Assembly: GCA_024279555.1 (NCBI GenBank)
Contig: JAJRRK010000005.1
Span: 1-32,340, forward strand
Direction: 5' to 3'
Length of the DNA stretch: 32,340 nucleotides
From: Campylobacterales bacterium
GTDB taxonomy: Bacteria > Campylobacterota > Campylobacteria > Campylobacterales > Sulfurovaceae
Made by a program: the position numbers and the translations under genes. Below the pieces are notes generated by a model. The model worked only from the letters and a program-made list of their open reading frames with translations, ran no database searches and was not told the origin of the DNA. This document shows, one piece after another, positions 15,458-22,745 of this stretch; the first letter of the stretch is position 1, and every line of letters begins with the position of its first letter.

Positions 15458-16015
15458 ATGATCGTAGGAATCGAAGGAACGGTAGAACGGAAAGATCCGA
15501 CCTATTTGCATATCAATGTCAATGGGCTCATCTATGAGGTGCATGTCTCCATCAACACCTCCAATGCCGTCAATGAAAGCAGGGTGAAGCTCTATGTGAC
15601 GCAGATCATCCGTGAGGATACCAATGCGCTGTACGGATTCAGGGAGATGAATGAGAAGAAGATGTTCGATACACTCATCAAGATCAACGGTGTCGGCCCC
15701 AAAGTAGGGTTGGCTGTCTGTTCGACCTTTACACCGGAGACCTTTGCCCGAGTGGTCAGTAGCAAGGATGTGGGGATGCTTAAACGGGTTCCCGGCATCG
15801 GTCCCAAGGCGGCAAGCCGCATTTTGGTAGAGTTGGCGGACTTTATTGTAGACGGCAGTGAAGAGAGCGGCAGCAGCGGTGCGATGGGTGAAGCGGTGAT
15901 GGCACTGGAGAGCCTGGGCTTCAAAAAAGAGGCGATACAAAAAGCACTTGCCGGTGTCAGTGGCGACACGGCGACGATGGTCAAAGAGGGCTTGAAGAAG
16001 CTGCAGCGATTATGA
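15458..16015 (+). CDS. ruvA: Holliday junction helicase subunit RuvA
   Basis: A 185-residue DNA-binding protein that tetramerises on Holliday junctions and directs RuvB-driven branch migration. It begins [17 protein letters not shown], the OB-fold start typical of RuvA. Two helix-hairpin-helix motifs follow ([13 protein letters not shown] and [16 protein letters not shown]), and then the flexible C-terminal domain that contacts RuvB ([20 protein letters not shown]). The ATG at 15458 is chosen because of AAGGAG eight bases upstream and the family's conserved start. An in-frame upstream extension would translate the palindromic repeat and is not credible. The toxin-antitoxin promoter overlaps its end. 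Confidence 0.96.
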   Translation: MIVGIEGTVERKDPTYLHINVNGLIYEVHVSINTSNAVNESRVKLYVTQIIREDTNALYGFREMNEKKMFDTLIKINGVGPKVGLAVCSTFTPETFARVVSSKDVGMLKRVPGIGPKAASRILVELADFIVDGSEESGSSGAMGEAVMALESLGFKKEAIQKALAGVSGDTATMVKEGLKKLQRL

Positions 16016-16018
16016 TTT

Positions 16019-16027
16019 TGCTATAAT
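16019..16027 (+). promoter_or_regulatory. Extended -10 promoter of the toxin-antitoxin pair
   Basis: TGCTATAAT begins three bases after the ruvA stop and gives a perfect extended -10 element. A start near 16034 would leave a short leader containing GAAGGAG before the antitoxin ATG, so the pair has its own promoter. Confidence 0.6.
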
Positions 16028-16054
16028 AGCGAAAGATATTTTGAAGGAGCCAAG

Positions 16055-16258
16055 ATGAGTTTGAATGATATAATTGATGAGGCGCTCTCTTTGAAGCCTC
16101 AAGAAAGATATGTAATCATTGAAAACCTGATCAACAGTCTTGATGTACCAGATAGCAAGATAGAAGAAGCATGGATCGTAGAATCTGAAAAGAGAGTAGA
16201 AGCACTCAAGAAAGGAAAACTTGAAATGATCAGTGAAGAGGTGTTTTTCAGCTCATGA
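16055..16258 (+). CDS. Antitoxin, addiction module component (TIGR02574-like)
   Basis: A 67-residue acidic helical protein: MSLNDIIDEALSLKPQERYV, then a short linker and VEALKKGKLEMISEEVFF. This matches the small antitoxin family named addiction module component, which pairs with RelE/ParE toxins. The N-terminal helix-turn-helix-like part would bind the operator and the C-terminal part would wrap the toxin. GAAGGAG lies eight bases upstream. Its TGA overlaps the toxin ATG by four bases (ATGA), the usual coupling for such pairs. Autoregulation is expected from the family, not shown by an obvious operator here. Confidence 0.85.
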   Translation: MSLNDIIDEALSLKPQERYVIIENLINSLDVPDSKIEEAWIVESEKRVEALKKGKLEMISEEVFFSS

Positions 16259-16542
16259 AACTTCTCTTTTCGGTTTTGGCACAGTTGGAATTTTCAGATG
16301 CGAAAGCATACTATGAATTGCAACAGGAAGGGCTGGGAAAGAGCTTTGAAGAGCATATACATGAAAATACCGATATGATCAAACGGTTTCCTCTGTTGTA
16401 TCCAAAAGTAACCGATCATCTACACAAGGTGGTGTTGCATAAATTTCCATATAGTTTGTATTATTTCATTGAAGATGAGACTATTGTCGTGGTCTCAATA
16501 GCGCATCAGCACAGGAAACCATTCTATACGACACCCTCCTAA
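16255..16542 (+). CDS. RelE/ParE family toxin
   Basis: A 95-residue basic protein with the RelE/ParE fold pattern: an N-terminal strand (MKLLFSVLAQLEFSDAKAYY), two helices, then FPLLYPKV, the strand pair VVLHKFPYSLYYFIEDETI, and a final VSIAHQHRKP. The family acts either as ribosome-dependent mRNA interferases (RelE) or gyrase poisons (ParE). The H-x-H-R-x-P ending is usual in the ParE/RelE group next to TIGR02574 antitoxins. I cannot choose the target from the sequence. Its TAA overlaps the stop of the convergent DUF89 gene by four bases. Confidence 0.85.
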   Translation: MKLLFSVLAQLEFSDAKAYYELQQEGLGKSFEEHIHENTDMIKRFPLLYPKVTDHLHKVVLHKFPYSLYYFIEDETIVVVSIAHQHRKPFYTTPS

Positions 16543-17366
16543 TGTTTTGTAAAGACCAATTCTCCCACAGGTTGCCCAATATGCTCTGAGACGACACTGC
16601 ATTTGACAATGAAAAGGTAGTAGAGTGTACGATCGCAGACATCGTAGAGACTTTCATAGTTGCCCATTCCTTTGGCAAGAACGATGTCGGCTTCTTCGAA
16701 AAGTTTTTTTGAGCGTGTATTGGCATAACCAAGGTCAAAGCCCGGTGTGGGCACACCTGTGTCGACAATTGTTGCAACATCTTCCAAAAGTGCTGCTTCT
16801 TTCACCGTAACATCATTGATGATGGGCGCACCTCTGACAAAGTAGAAAACTTCAATATCATAGATCTCTTTGATTTTTTTGATAAGGAGTTTGTCAAAAA
16901 TATGCTCTCCGGTATTGTCACCGATATAGACCATTGTCTTTGCCCAAGCAAGCTCTTTCTCAAAAGTTTCAAAATCATCAATACCGAAATGGCGGTGAAA
17001 ATGGCTTGCTATGGTCTCGTTGAGGTCAAGCTGCTTTTGGGCACCAAAGTCAATGACATTGCCGATGACCGCAAACTTGACTGCATCATGCAGGCTTTTC
17101 ACGATAGAAGTATCGACACCGAGTGCCATCTGTGTGGCGATCTGTTTTGCTTTGGCAACCGGGTCGTCTATGCCGGTAATTTCGGCAATTTTTTGGTAGG
17201 TCTCCTTGGCGATCTGCGGCGGGGTGCGGTCGAGATCTTGTTGTATGAGGATCTCAGCGGTAGAGTCAAGCAGTTTTTTTGCTGTAGCATCGTCGACTTC
17301 CAGCAGTTTGGCGACTTTGAGGGTCTGGTTCATAATGCAGGTGATACAGTCTGGTTTGATGGTCAT
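16539..17366 (-). CDS. DUF89/ARMT1-like metal-dependent phosphatase
   Basis: A 275-residue protein of the DUF89 family, whose members are metal-dependent phosphatases thought to clear damaged phosphometabolites. Family landmarks are GNVIDFG, the metal site GDNTGEHIFDKLL, RGAPIINDVT, and DIVLAKGMGNYESL. The N-terminal CITCIMNQ with a CxxC pair marks the short, archaeal-like subgroup. The gene starts close to the divergent DUF2946-like gene, so the promoters overlap. It ends in a convergent four-base overlap with the toxin. The natural substrate is not known. Confidence 0.85.
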   Translation of the reverse strand: MTIKPDCITCIMNQTLKVAKLLEVDDATAKKLLDSTAEILIQQDLDRTPPQIAKETYQKIAEITGIDDPVAKAKQIATQMALGVDTSIVKSLHDAVKFAVIGNVIDFGAQKQLDLNETIASHFHRHFGIDDFETFEKELAWAKTMVYIGDNTGEHIFDKLLIKKIKEIYDIEVFYFVRGAPIINDVTVKEAALLEDVATIVDTGVPTPGFDLGYANTRSKKLFEEADIVLAKGMGNYESLYDVCDRTLYYLFIVKCSVVSEHIGQPVGELVFTKH

Positions 17367-17394
17367 ACACTTGTGCCTTGGAGTGGTTTTTGGG

Positions 17395-17400
17395 TATTAT
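17395..17400 (+). promoter_or_regulatory. Possible -10 for the DUF2946-like gene
   Basis: TATTAT at 17395-17400 would start a transcript near 17407, just before AGGAAGG at 17417-17423. A weak TTGTGC -35 lies 18 bases further up. If correct, the TTG codon at 17378 is outside the transcript and cannot be the start. Confidence 0.35.
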
Positions 17401-17431
17401 ATCGTCCAAACTTTACAGGAAGGAAAGTCTT

Positions 17432-17704
17432 ATCAAACGGTTCATCGTTAAAATTCTGCTACTTTTTTACCTTTTGTCGAGCTACCTTAGTGCGACACAC
17501 ATTCACAGCAGTGATGAAGCGCATGCTGACAGTTGCTCTGTCTGTATTGTGGCAAAGACGCTTCAAAGTGTCGATGTTATTCAGGCAGATATCTCTCTGG
17601 CAGAACTGCCTCATATCCATGCTCATCGTAATGTACTTCACCTGAGACTTTCTCTTTCTGTATACATGGGCTATTTCTCTACGGCTCCACCTTCTGTTTC
17701 TTAA
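17432..17704 (+). CDS. DUF2946-like Cys/His membrane-anchored protein, start uncertain
   Basis: A small protein with one hydrophobic signal or anchor segment (KRFIVKILLLFYLLSSYLSA), then a metal-ligand-like segment with His residues (THIHSSDEAHAD) and a CSVC pair. A His pair in ELPHIHAH and the ending STAPPSVS follow. The Cys pair, His residues and terminal APP resemble DUF2946 proteins, which often precede metal-linked outer membrane receptors. The start is a puzzle. The frame is open from TTG 17378, but the only good ribosome site (AGGAAGG, 17417-17423) points to an in-frame ATC at 17432, which would give an ideal signal peptide. ATC starts are very rare, so an ATG may have been lost. A barrel gene follows 59 bases downstream. 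Confidence 0.55.
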   Translation: MKRFIVKILLLFYLLSSYLSATHIHSSDEAHADSCSVCIVAKTLQSVDVIQADISLAELPHIHAHRNVLHLRLSLSVYMGYFSTAPPSVS

Positions 17705-17763
17705 AATATTCAAACAATATCGTCTTAACAATTATCAGAAATATCAAACAGAAGGACTATACC

Positions 17764-18603
17764 ATGAAAAAAATTACCCCCTTTGTGTGGGCATTTGTCT
17801 GCTCAAGTCTGCCGGTTCTGGCAGAAAATGCTTTTATACATCTTGAGTACCAAAATATGGATTTTGCCGGTTCGAAACAAAAGAAACAGGGACAAAGTTA
17901 TGTGGTACATACAGGATATAAATATGAAACAGGACTCTATGAAGCTGCATGGTCTAAGACTAAGACCGAAACATTCCAGCCACCACTGCCAAATGATCTG
18001 AAAGTGGACAAGTATTATCTCAAATATACATATGCAATGGATAAGGAACAGTCATTGTCACTGAACTATGCAGCGATCTCGGACAATCTTGCCAAAGAGA
18101 CTGATGGTGGGCATATCTACGGGCTTTCCTACCGTTATAAAAATATGAAGTTCAGTCAGTACCTAAGTGACTACAAGAATTTTAATGTCTATCAGACCGA
18201 ACTTGGCTATCTGTTCAAGTCGATGTTTAAGCAGTGGAAAGTGGCTGCAAGACTGAATGCAACTTATATTTATCTTCAAGACAGAAAGAGTAACGATTTC
18301 AGTGCCCAAGCAAAAGAAGACTACTTTACCCCCTCACTGATGATCCATGCTGTGTATGACAAATGGCATGTCGGTGCGGGTGCTTATATGGGCAAGCGTA
18401 TCTTTGCAGTCATGCATGACGGATTTGGCGTACAGCATCATGCCATGGAGTTTGACCGGACATTTATGGTTGCAGCAGGCAGACATTTTGGAGCGTATGA
18501 TATTACGCTCAAATATCTCTATATGCGAGCTAACGAGGTTCCTTTGTACAATCCGAATGTGAAGATCGATAGTGTGATCTTCAGTGTCGGTTATCGGTTC
18601 TAG
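17764..18603 (+). CDS. Outer membrane beta-barrel protein of unknown function
   Basis: A 279-residue precursor with a signal peptide (MKKITPFVWAFVCSSLPVLA, then ENA) and alternating strand sequence. It is rich in Tyr, Lys and Phe (for example YYLKYTYAMDKEQSLSLNYA and HIYGLSYRYKNMKFSQYL). It ends FSVGYRF, the barrel-type terminal Phe. The size suggests about 12 strands. I do not recognise the family and see no plug or TonB box. It follows the DUF2946-like gene, so a link to metal handling is possible but only inferred. AAGGAC precedes the ATG. It converges on the LtaS-like gene with a four-base overlap of stops. Confidence 0.75.
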   Translation: MKKITPFVWAFVCSSLPVLAENAFIHLEYQNMDFAGSKQKKQGQSYVVHTGYKYETGLYEAAWSKTKTETFQPPLPNDLKVDKYYLKYTYAMDKEQSLSLNYAAISDNLAKETDGGHIYGLSYRYKNMKFSQYLSDYKNFNVYQTELGYLFKSMFKQWKVAARLNATYIYLQDRKSNDFSAQAKEDYFTPSLMIHAVYDKWHVGAGAYMGKRIFAVMHDGFGVQHHAMEFDRTFMVAAGRHFGAYDITLKYLYMRANEVPLYNPNVKIDSVIFSVGYRF

Positions 18604-20485
18604 TGTGCAGCTTTTTTCAGACTCTCTTTGTAGAGATGGCTGGCACTCTGATAGTAGGTGATGATCTCTTTCTCTTCATCGGGTGTGATGGTTTCGGGAG
18701 TGTATTTGACACTTCTGAGTTTGAGTGTGTCTATCTTCTCTTTGTGTGAGTGCTTGTCGGGTGTCAGGTAGTAGAGGTAGCCGTTTTTGACATATCCGAG
18801 TTTTTGGTAGTTTCCAACGAATGCCCTTTGTCTGAAGGTATCAGAAAGAATGTTGTTGCCGTAAAATTTCGCTTGATAGTTCAAGCCCAGAATATTGAAA
18901 ATCGTAGGCATGGTATCGACTTGTGAAGCGAGTTTGGAGACAGTCTGCGGTTTGATGATATGGGGTGCATAAATAATCAAAGGAATTTTGTAACGGTAGA
19001 GCGGCAGTGATGTTTTGCCTGCACTGCCGCCGTTGTGGTCGGAAATGATGACAAAAATAGTATTGTCAAACCACGGTTTGGTTTTGGCCTGTTCCAAAAA
19101 AGTATGGATGGCATAGTCAGTGTATTTGACCGCACCGTTTCGACCGGTATGGCTTGGAATGTCGATCTTTCCATCAGGATAGGTATAGGGGCGGTGGTTG
19201 GATGTGGTCATGACAAAAGAAAAGAAGGGTTTGTGTGCCGCGTAGGATTTGTCTGCCTCTTTGGATACTTTCTTGAGAAGGTCTTCATCGCAGACACCCC
19301 ACACATTGGCAAACGTCACTTCATCATCTGTAAAATCAAAGCGGTCAACGACCTCAAAACCGTTCCCGGAGAAGAAGGCGTTCATGTTGTCAAAATAGCC
19401 GTGACCTGCGTAGATGAATTTATTCTCGTAGCCTTTGGATTTGAGGATTTTTCCAACAGAGTCGAGTGTATTGTTCACGGGCCGTTTGACGATGCTTCGC
19501 CCCGGTGTTGGAGGGACGCTCAGGGTGACAGCCTCCATTCCTCTGACCGTTCGGGTTCCCGTGGCATAAAGATTGTCAAAGAAAAGAGAATGTTTCGTCA
19601 ACGCATCCAGATGCGGAGTGAGATGGTGTACATTACCATAGATACCCATATATTCCGCACTGAGACTCTCTACCATGATCAAAATGATATTGTAATGTTT
19701 TTCCGGATGGTTTGAGGTAAATACTTTGGGGTTTTGTCATCAAAGTGCTCCAGCTTTTTCAGGTTTGCCATCACTTCTGAAATGGAAAGTGTTTTGTAAA
19801 ACTCATCATAGTCAAGTTCATTGTGTCTGAAAGCGGAGAAGAGAGAATAGGTACCGTTTTTTGCCAGTTCGTTGTTGTAGATGTTGCCGGAAACATTGCT
19901 AAGTCCCTGTTTGTCCAGTACAATAAAAGCAATGAGAGGCAGCAGCAGAAACGGAACGCCTCTTTTTAGACGCTGCATGAGAGTAGAACGGTCACGGATC
20001 TCCAAAAGGTGCTTTCTGAAAAGATAAATCACTCCCGCACTTACAGCGGCTATTGCGGAGAGAATTGCGGGTAGAGGGTAGGACTCTTGAATGTTTTTGA
20101 TCACTTCATGGGTATAGACAAGATAGTCGACGGCGATGAAGTTAAAGCGTTTGCCAAACTCTTCCCAGAAAAAATACTCGCTTACACCCCCAAAGAGCAT
20201 GGCAAATACAATAGAAACGGCGATCAGTGTCAAAATGATCTTGTGTATCTTGGTGTTGAAAAACTTCTGTGGGATGACAATCAGATAGATGACCAGCGGG
20301 ATAAAGTAGTAAGAGGCCGCCACAAGATCATAAAAGAGACCGCTACCGAATGTTTTAAGCAGGGTAGTCAGGTGCATATCGACATCTTCAATATTCATGC
20401 CAAGCAGTACAAGGCGCGTTAGAAAGCTGACTACGATAAAACCAAAGATCATAAAATAAAGAAAAGAGAATCTGTTCTGTGACAT
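18600..20485 (-). pseudogene. LTA-synthase-type sulfatase-fold phosphotransferase, split by a frameshift
   Basis: The 5' part (20485 to about 19730) encodes roughly five membrane helices, at about residues 12-30, 48-70, 82-103, 138-157 and 178-190. The 3' part (to 18600) encodes the extracytoplasmic sulfatase-fold domain: NIILIMVESLSAEYMG with the metal-binding Glu, GTRTVRGMEA with the nucleophilic Thr region, and SDHNGG. Together they make about 628 residues, the normal LtaS layout. The frame breaks at AAAACCCCAAAG (GGGG at 19728-19731 on the + strand). One extra C would read KTPKVFTSNHPEKHYN and join the two parts smoothly. Without it the first frame stops shortly after. It may be a mutation, slipped-strand variation or a sequencing error. 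Family members transfer phosphoglycerol-type groups to envelope glycans. Confidence 0.75.
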
Positions 20486-20547
20486 GGGAGTTACCTTATT
20501 TGATTAGGAAGAATAAATGAAAAAAGATTATAGCGTAACATCATTAA

Positions 20548-21231
20548 CTATGCAGAAGGTTTCAACACCCGTGTCGCTTTGACAAAACAGTTGCGGTATT
20601 TGCCGTGGGTAATAGGTGAGATGATGATCCCTTTCTTTTTGGAAGCGGCATGGATAAACTCCCCATTGCCCAGATAGATGCCCACATGGGTGACAGGGAT
20701 GCCGCGCTTCTTGTCAGTCAGGAAGAAGAGCAGGTCGCCTTTTTCAAGCTGGGAAAGATCGACAGGTTTTCCCTGTTTGGACTGCGCCCATGCGGTACGG
20801 GGAAGGTTGATGCCATGTTTTTTGTAAAGGTACTGCACATAGCCTGAACAGTCGAAGCCTTTAGGGGTCGTGCCACCCCAGACATATTTGCCGCCCTTGA
20901 AGTATTTGGCATAATTGAGCAGTGCTTCCTTATCCGTTCTGCTCAGATGATAGTTTTTTCCCTCTTTTTTTGCAGCGGCACTCGCCTTGGCGATGCGCTC
21001 TGCCGCGGCTTTGGCCGCCTGTGCCGCACGGGCAAGGTTCTCTTCTTTGTGCAGCTCGTCATAGATTGCCTGCATTGAAAACTCTTTGGCATCCTGCATC
21101 AGACAGGCGTTGTTGCATTTTTTGAGCTTTTTCTCCTCTACTACATTTCCTTTTTTGTCAGTGATCAAAAAAAGATTGGCAGCAGTCAGTGACAATGGCA
21201 GGAGTAAAAACGTAAATTTGAATGGCTTCAT
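20548..21231 (-). CDS. NlpC/P60 family cell wall peptidase
   Basis: A 227-residue exported peptidase. A signal peptide (MKPFKFTFLLLPLSLTAA) is followed by a short domain with a Cys pair (KKCNNACLM). An Ala-rich, probably helical linker comes next (residues 63-90), and then the NlpC/P60 domain. The catalytic residues are Cys128 (GFDCSGYVQYLY), His182 (THVGIYLGNGEF) and probably His194. The family cleaves peptide stems in peptidoglycan, usually at D-Glu/DAP bonds. There is no Shine-Dalgarno sequence. An extended -10 element lies seven bases before the ATG, so the message may be leaderless. Confidence 0.88.
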   Translation of the reverse strand: MKPFKFTFLLLPLSLTAANLFLITDKKGNVVEEKKLKKCNNACLMQDAKEFSMQAIYDELHKEENLARAAQAAKAAAERIAKASAAAKKEGKNYHLSRTDKEALLNYAKYFKGGKYVWGGTTPKGFDCSGYVQYLYKKHGINLPRTAWAQSKQGKPVDLSQLEKGDLLFFLTDKKRGIPVTHVGIYLGNGEFIHAASKKKGIIISPITHGKYRNCFVKATRVLKPSA

Positions 21232-21237
21232 ATTTCT

Positions 21238-21246
21238 ATTTTAACA
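21238..21246 (-). promoter_or_regulatory. Extended -10 promoter of the NlpC/P60 gene, possibly leaderless
   Basis: On the - strand TGTTAAAAT forms an extended -10 whose last base lies seven bases upstream of the A of the ATG. Transcription would begin at or next to the start codon. No ribosome site is seen. Confidence 0.45.
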
Positions 21247-21253
21247 CAAAAAG

Positions 21254-21302
21254 GGAAATAGGGGATAGATAACAAGCAGCAGGGAGGAGGGAGCAGGTAG
21301 TA
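21254..21302. repeat. Degenerate heptamer tract upstream of the NlpC/P60 gene
   Basis: Seven consecutive heptamers, GGAAATA, GGGGATA, GATAACA, AGCAGCA, GGGAGGA, GGGAGCA and GGTAGTA, all end in A and share a G-rich start. The seven-base phase suggests a decayed tandem repeat close to the perfect array at 21359. Confidence 0.35.
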
Positions 21303-21358
21303 ATGTGTAGTGTATCTACAGACAAACGACTTGACAAAAGTTCAATCCTGTGTCAAAA

Positions 21359-21436
21359 TCACTCATCACTCATCACTCATCACTCATCACTCATCACTCA
21401 TCACTCATCACTCATCACTCATCACTCATCACTCAT
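21359..21436. repeat. Perfect heptamer tandem array, about 11 copies of ACTCATC
   Basis: 78 bases consist of an uninterrupted seven-base unit (TCACTCA/ACTCATC). The array ends directly against the stop codon of the monoheme cytochrome gene (TAA at 21437-21439 on the - strand). It has no spacers and no larger repeat, so it is not CRISPR. The unit differs by one base from ACTCTTC at 9839-9873 and 10012-10039. The 205-base gap holding it contains no gene. Confidence 0.97.
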
Positions 21437-21790
21437 TTAGTGGTGTGTCCCGCAGAAATTCGCATCACACCCGTGTACCTTACCGGAGTATTTTGAGTTG
21501 TTGACAAAGAATTTCAAGAGGCGCTTTTTGTTATGTTTGAAAAGTGCGTTTTTGAGAGAGGCAAGAGCTTTGGGTTTACCCTTGTGTATCTTTTCTAGTT
21601 TTCCTTTGGTATTAAAAAAGAAATCCCAGTCGTCTTCATCGAGCTGTTTTGCCATATAAAACGGGGTACCGTGACAGGGGGTACAGAGTTTGGTGACAGT
21701 GCGAAAGGCTTTAGTGTCATACTTCTCTGCTGCAATGCTTACAACGCTTGCAGACAGAAAAAGTGAGAGGAAGAGTAGTGAACGATACAT
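21437..21790 (-). CDS. Monoheme c-type cytochrome, small periplasmic
   Basis: A 117-residue exported protein with a signal peptide (MYRSLLFLSLFLSASVVSIA, then AEK) and one heme site, CTPCHG (CxxCH at 36-40). The rest is Lys-rich and helical. There is no evident Met ligand in the usual place; the end has a Cys pair and two His residues (HGCDANFCGTHH) that could form a disulfide, bind metal or supply an axial ligand. AAGGAG is well placed before the ATG. I do not recognise a specific family. Heme attachment is a firm prediction, but the redox partner is unknown. Its 3' end adjoins the perfect heptamer array. Confidence 0.75.
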   Translation of the reverse strand: MYRSLLFLSLFLSASVVSIAAEKYDTKAFRTVTKLCTPCHGTPFYMAKQLDEDDWDFFFNTKGKLEKIHKGKPKALASLKNALFKHNKKRLLKFFVNNSKYSGKVHGCDANFCGTHH

Positions 21791-21905
21791 AAAAACTCCT
21801 TATGTGTGGCAATAAAACAGTATACGAAAGATATGTGCAGTTGTTGTGTAGCGGATTAATATTTTATTGTGTCTGTCATGATGAAAAAGAGATAACAAAC
21901 GAGGC

Positions 21906-22745
21906 TTACCATAGCCGATAACCGATACTGATATTAAAAGAATTACGATCAACATCTACTGTACGAGAAGTATACAAATAGTTATCATCTATTTCATGAC
22001 TATATGAGCATAGGATAAACCATTGATCGTTCAGTTGATAAAAAAGTGTACTTGAGAGTGCTTTGATCTTGTGGTAGTTCACAAATTTTGTATCACTGTA
22101 GCTATACGAAGCGTTGAGATACAAAGATTTGGTAAAAAAATAGCCACTGCCAATATACAGTGAGGTGATATTTTGTAACGGCTCCGTAGTCGGTACATCA
22201 TTGATAAAAGTGTAGTGAGCCCCGGCAAAGATAGAGAACTTTGAAACAGGATAATAGACTGCAAAAGAGTAGAGTGTAAAGTCGGTTTTGTTTCCGGTAA
22301 AGTCGTAAGTAGGAAATCGAACTGCAGCACCCAGAGAAAATTTGAAATTTTCCGTTGGTTTGAAGCGCCTTTTGATTTTGAACGTAGTGTCGGTCATACT
22401 TCGGTTTGGGTGGCTGGTAATATATCCGGTGTGAAGCGTGTAGATCCAGTTATCGAGTACATAGCTTGCCTGTAACTTTAGAGTATGTTGTTCTTTTCTT
22501 TCAATATGGTCGTCATCAAAACGATACCCGTAACCTAAAAGGATATCTAGATTACCACTGTCTCTCTCTTGAGGGAAAAAGAGTTTTTTTGTGGAACAAC
22601 CACTACTGTCTACTTCCGTAAGAAAAGGGGTATCAAGACACTTGTCTTGTGTATCCGGAACACCGTCCATATCTTGATCAGATATCGAATCGGCATAAAG
22701 AATTGCGCTACATAGCGTAAGAAAAGTCAGTAACTTAATCAGCAT
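21906..22745 (-). CDS. TSP3-repeat outer membrane beta-barrel protein
   Basis: About 279 residues from the ATG at 22743-22745. A signal peptide (MLIKLLTFLTLCSAILYADS) leads into one calcium-type thrombospondin-3 repeat, DQDMDGVPDTQDKCLDTP, with a second Cys in DSSGCSTKKLFF. A barrel of alternating strands follows (GNLDILLGYGYRF, LYLNASYSYSDTKF), ending FNISIGYRLW. I chose this start because GAGG lies six bases before it and it begins a proper signal peptide; the longer frame adds 39 basic residues read from the preceding gene. It overlaps that gene by 11 bases and is the last gene of the two-component operon. It is likely to be an output or sensor component, but its function is unknown. Confidence 0.75.
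   Translation of the reverse strand: MLIKLLTFLTLCSAILYADSISDQDMDGVPDTQDKCLDTPFLTEVDSSGCSTKKLFFPQERDSGNLDILLGYGYRFDDDHIERKEQHTLKLQASYVLDNWIYTLHTGYITSHPNRSMTDTTFKIKRRFKPTENFKFSLGAAVRFPTYDFTGNKTDFTLYSFAVYYPVSKFSIFAGAHYTFINDVPTTEPLQNITSLYIGSGYFFTKSLYLNASYSYSDTKFVNYHKIKALSSTLFYQLNDQWFILCSYSHEIDDNYLYTSRTVDVDRNSFNISIGYRLW

Noticed and set aside
18600-19682. Independent sulfatase gene starting at MIMVES
   Set aside because: That ATG is inside the conserved metal-binding strand, with no ribosome site; the upstream frame supplies the missing membrane domain.
21359-21436. Possible CRISPR array
   Set aside because: The repeat is a bare seven-base unit with no spacers, and no cas gene is nearby.
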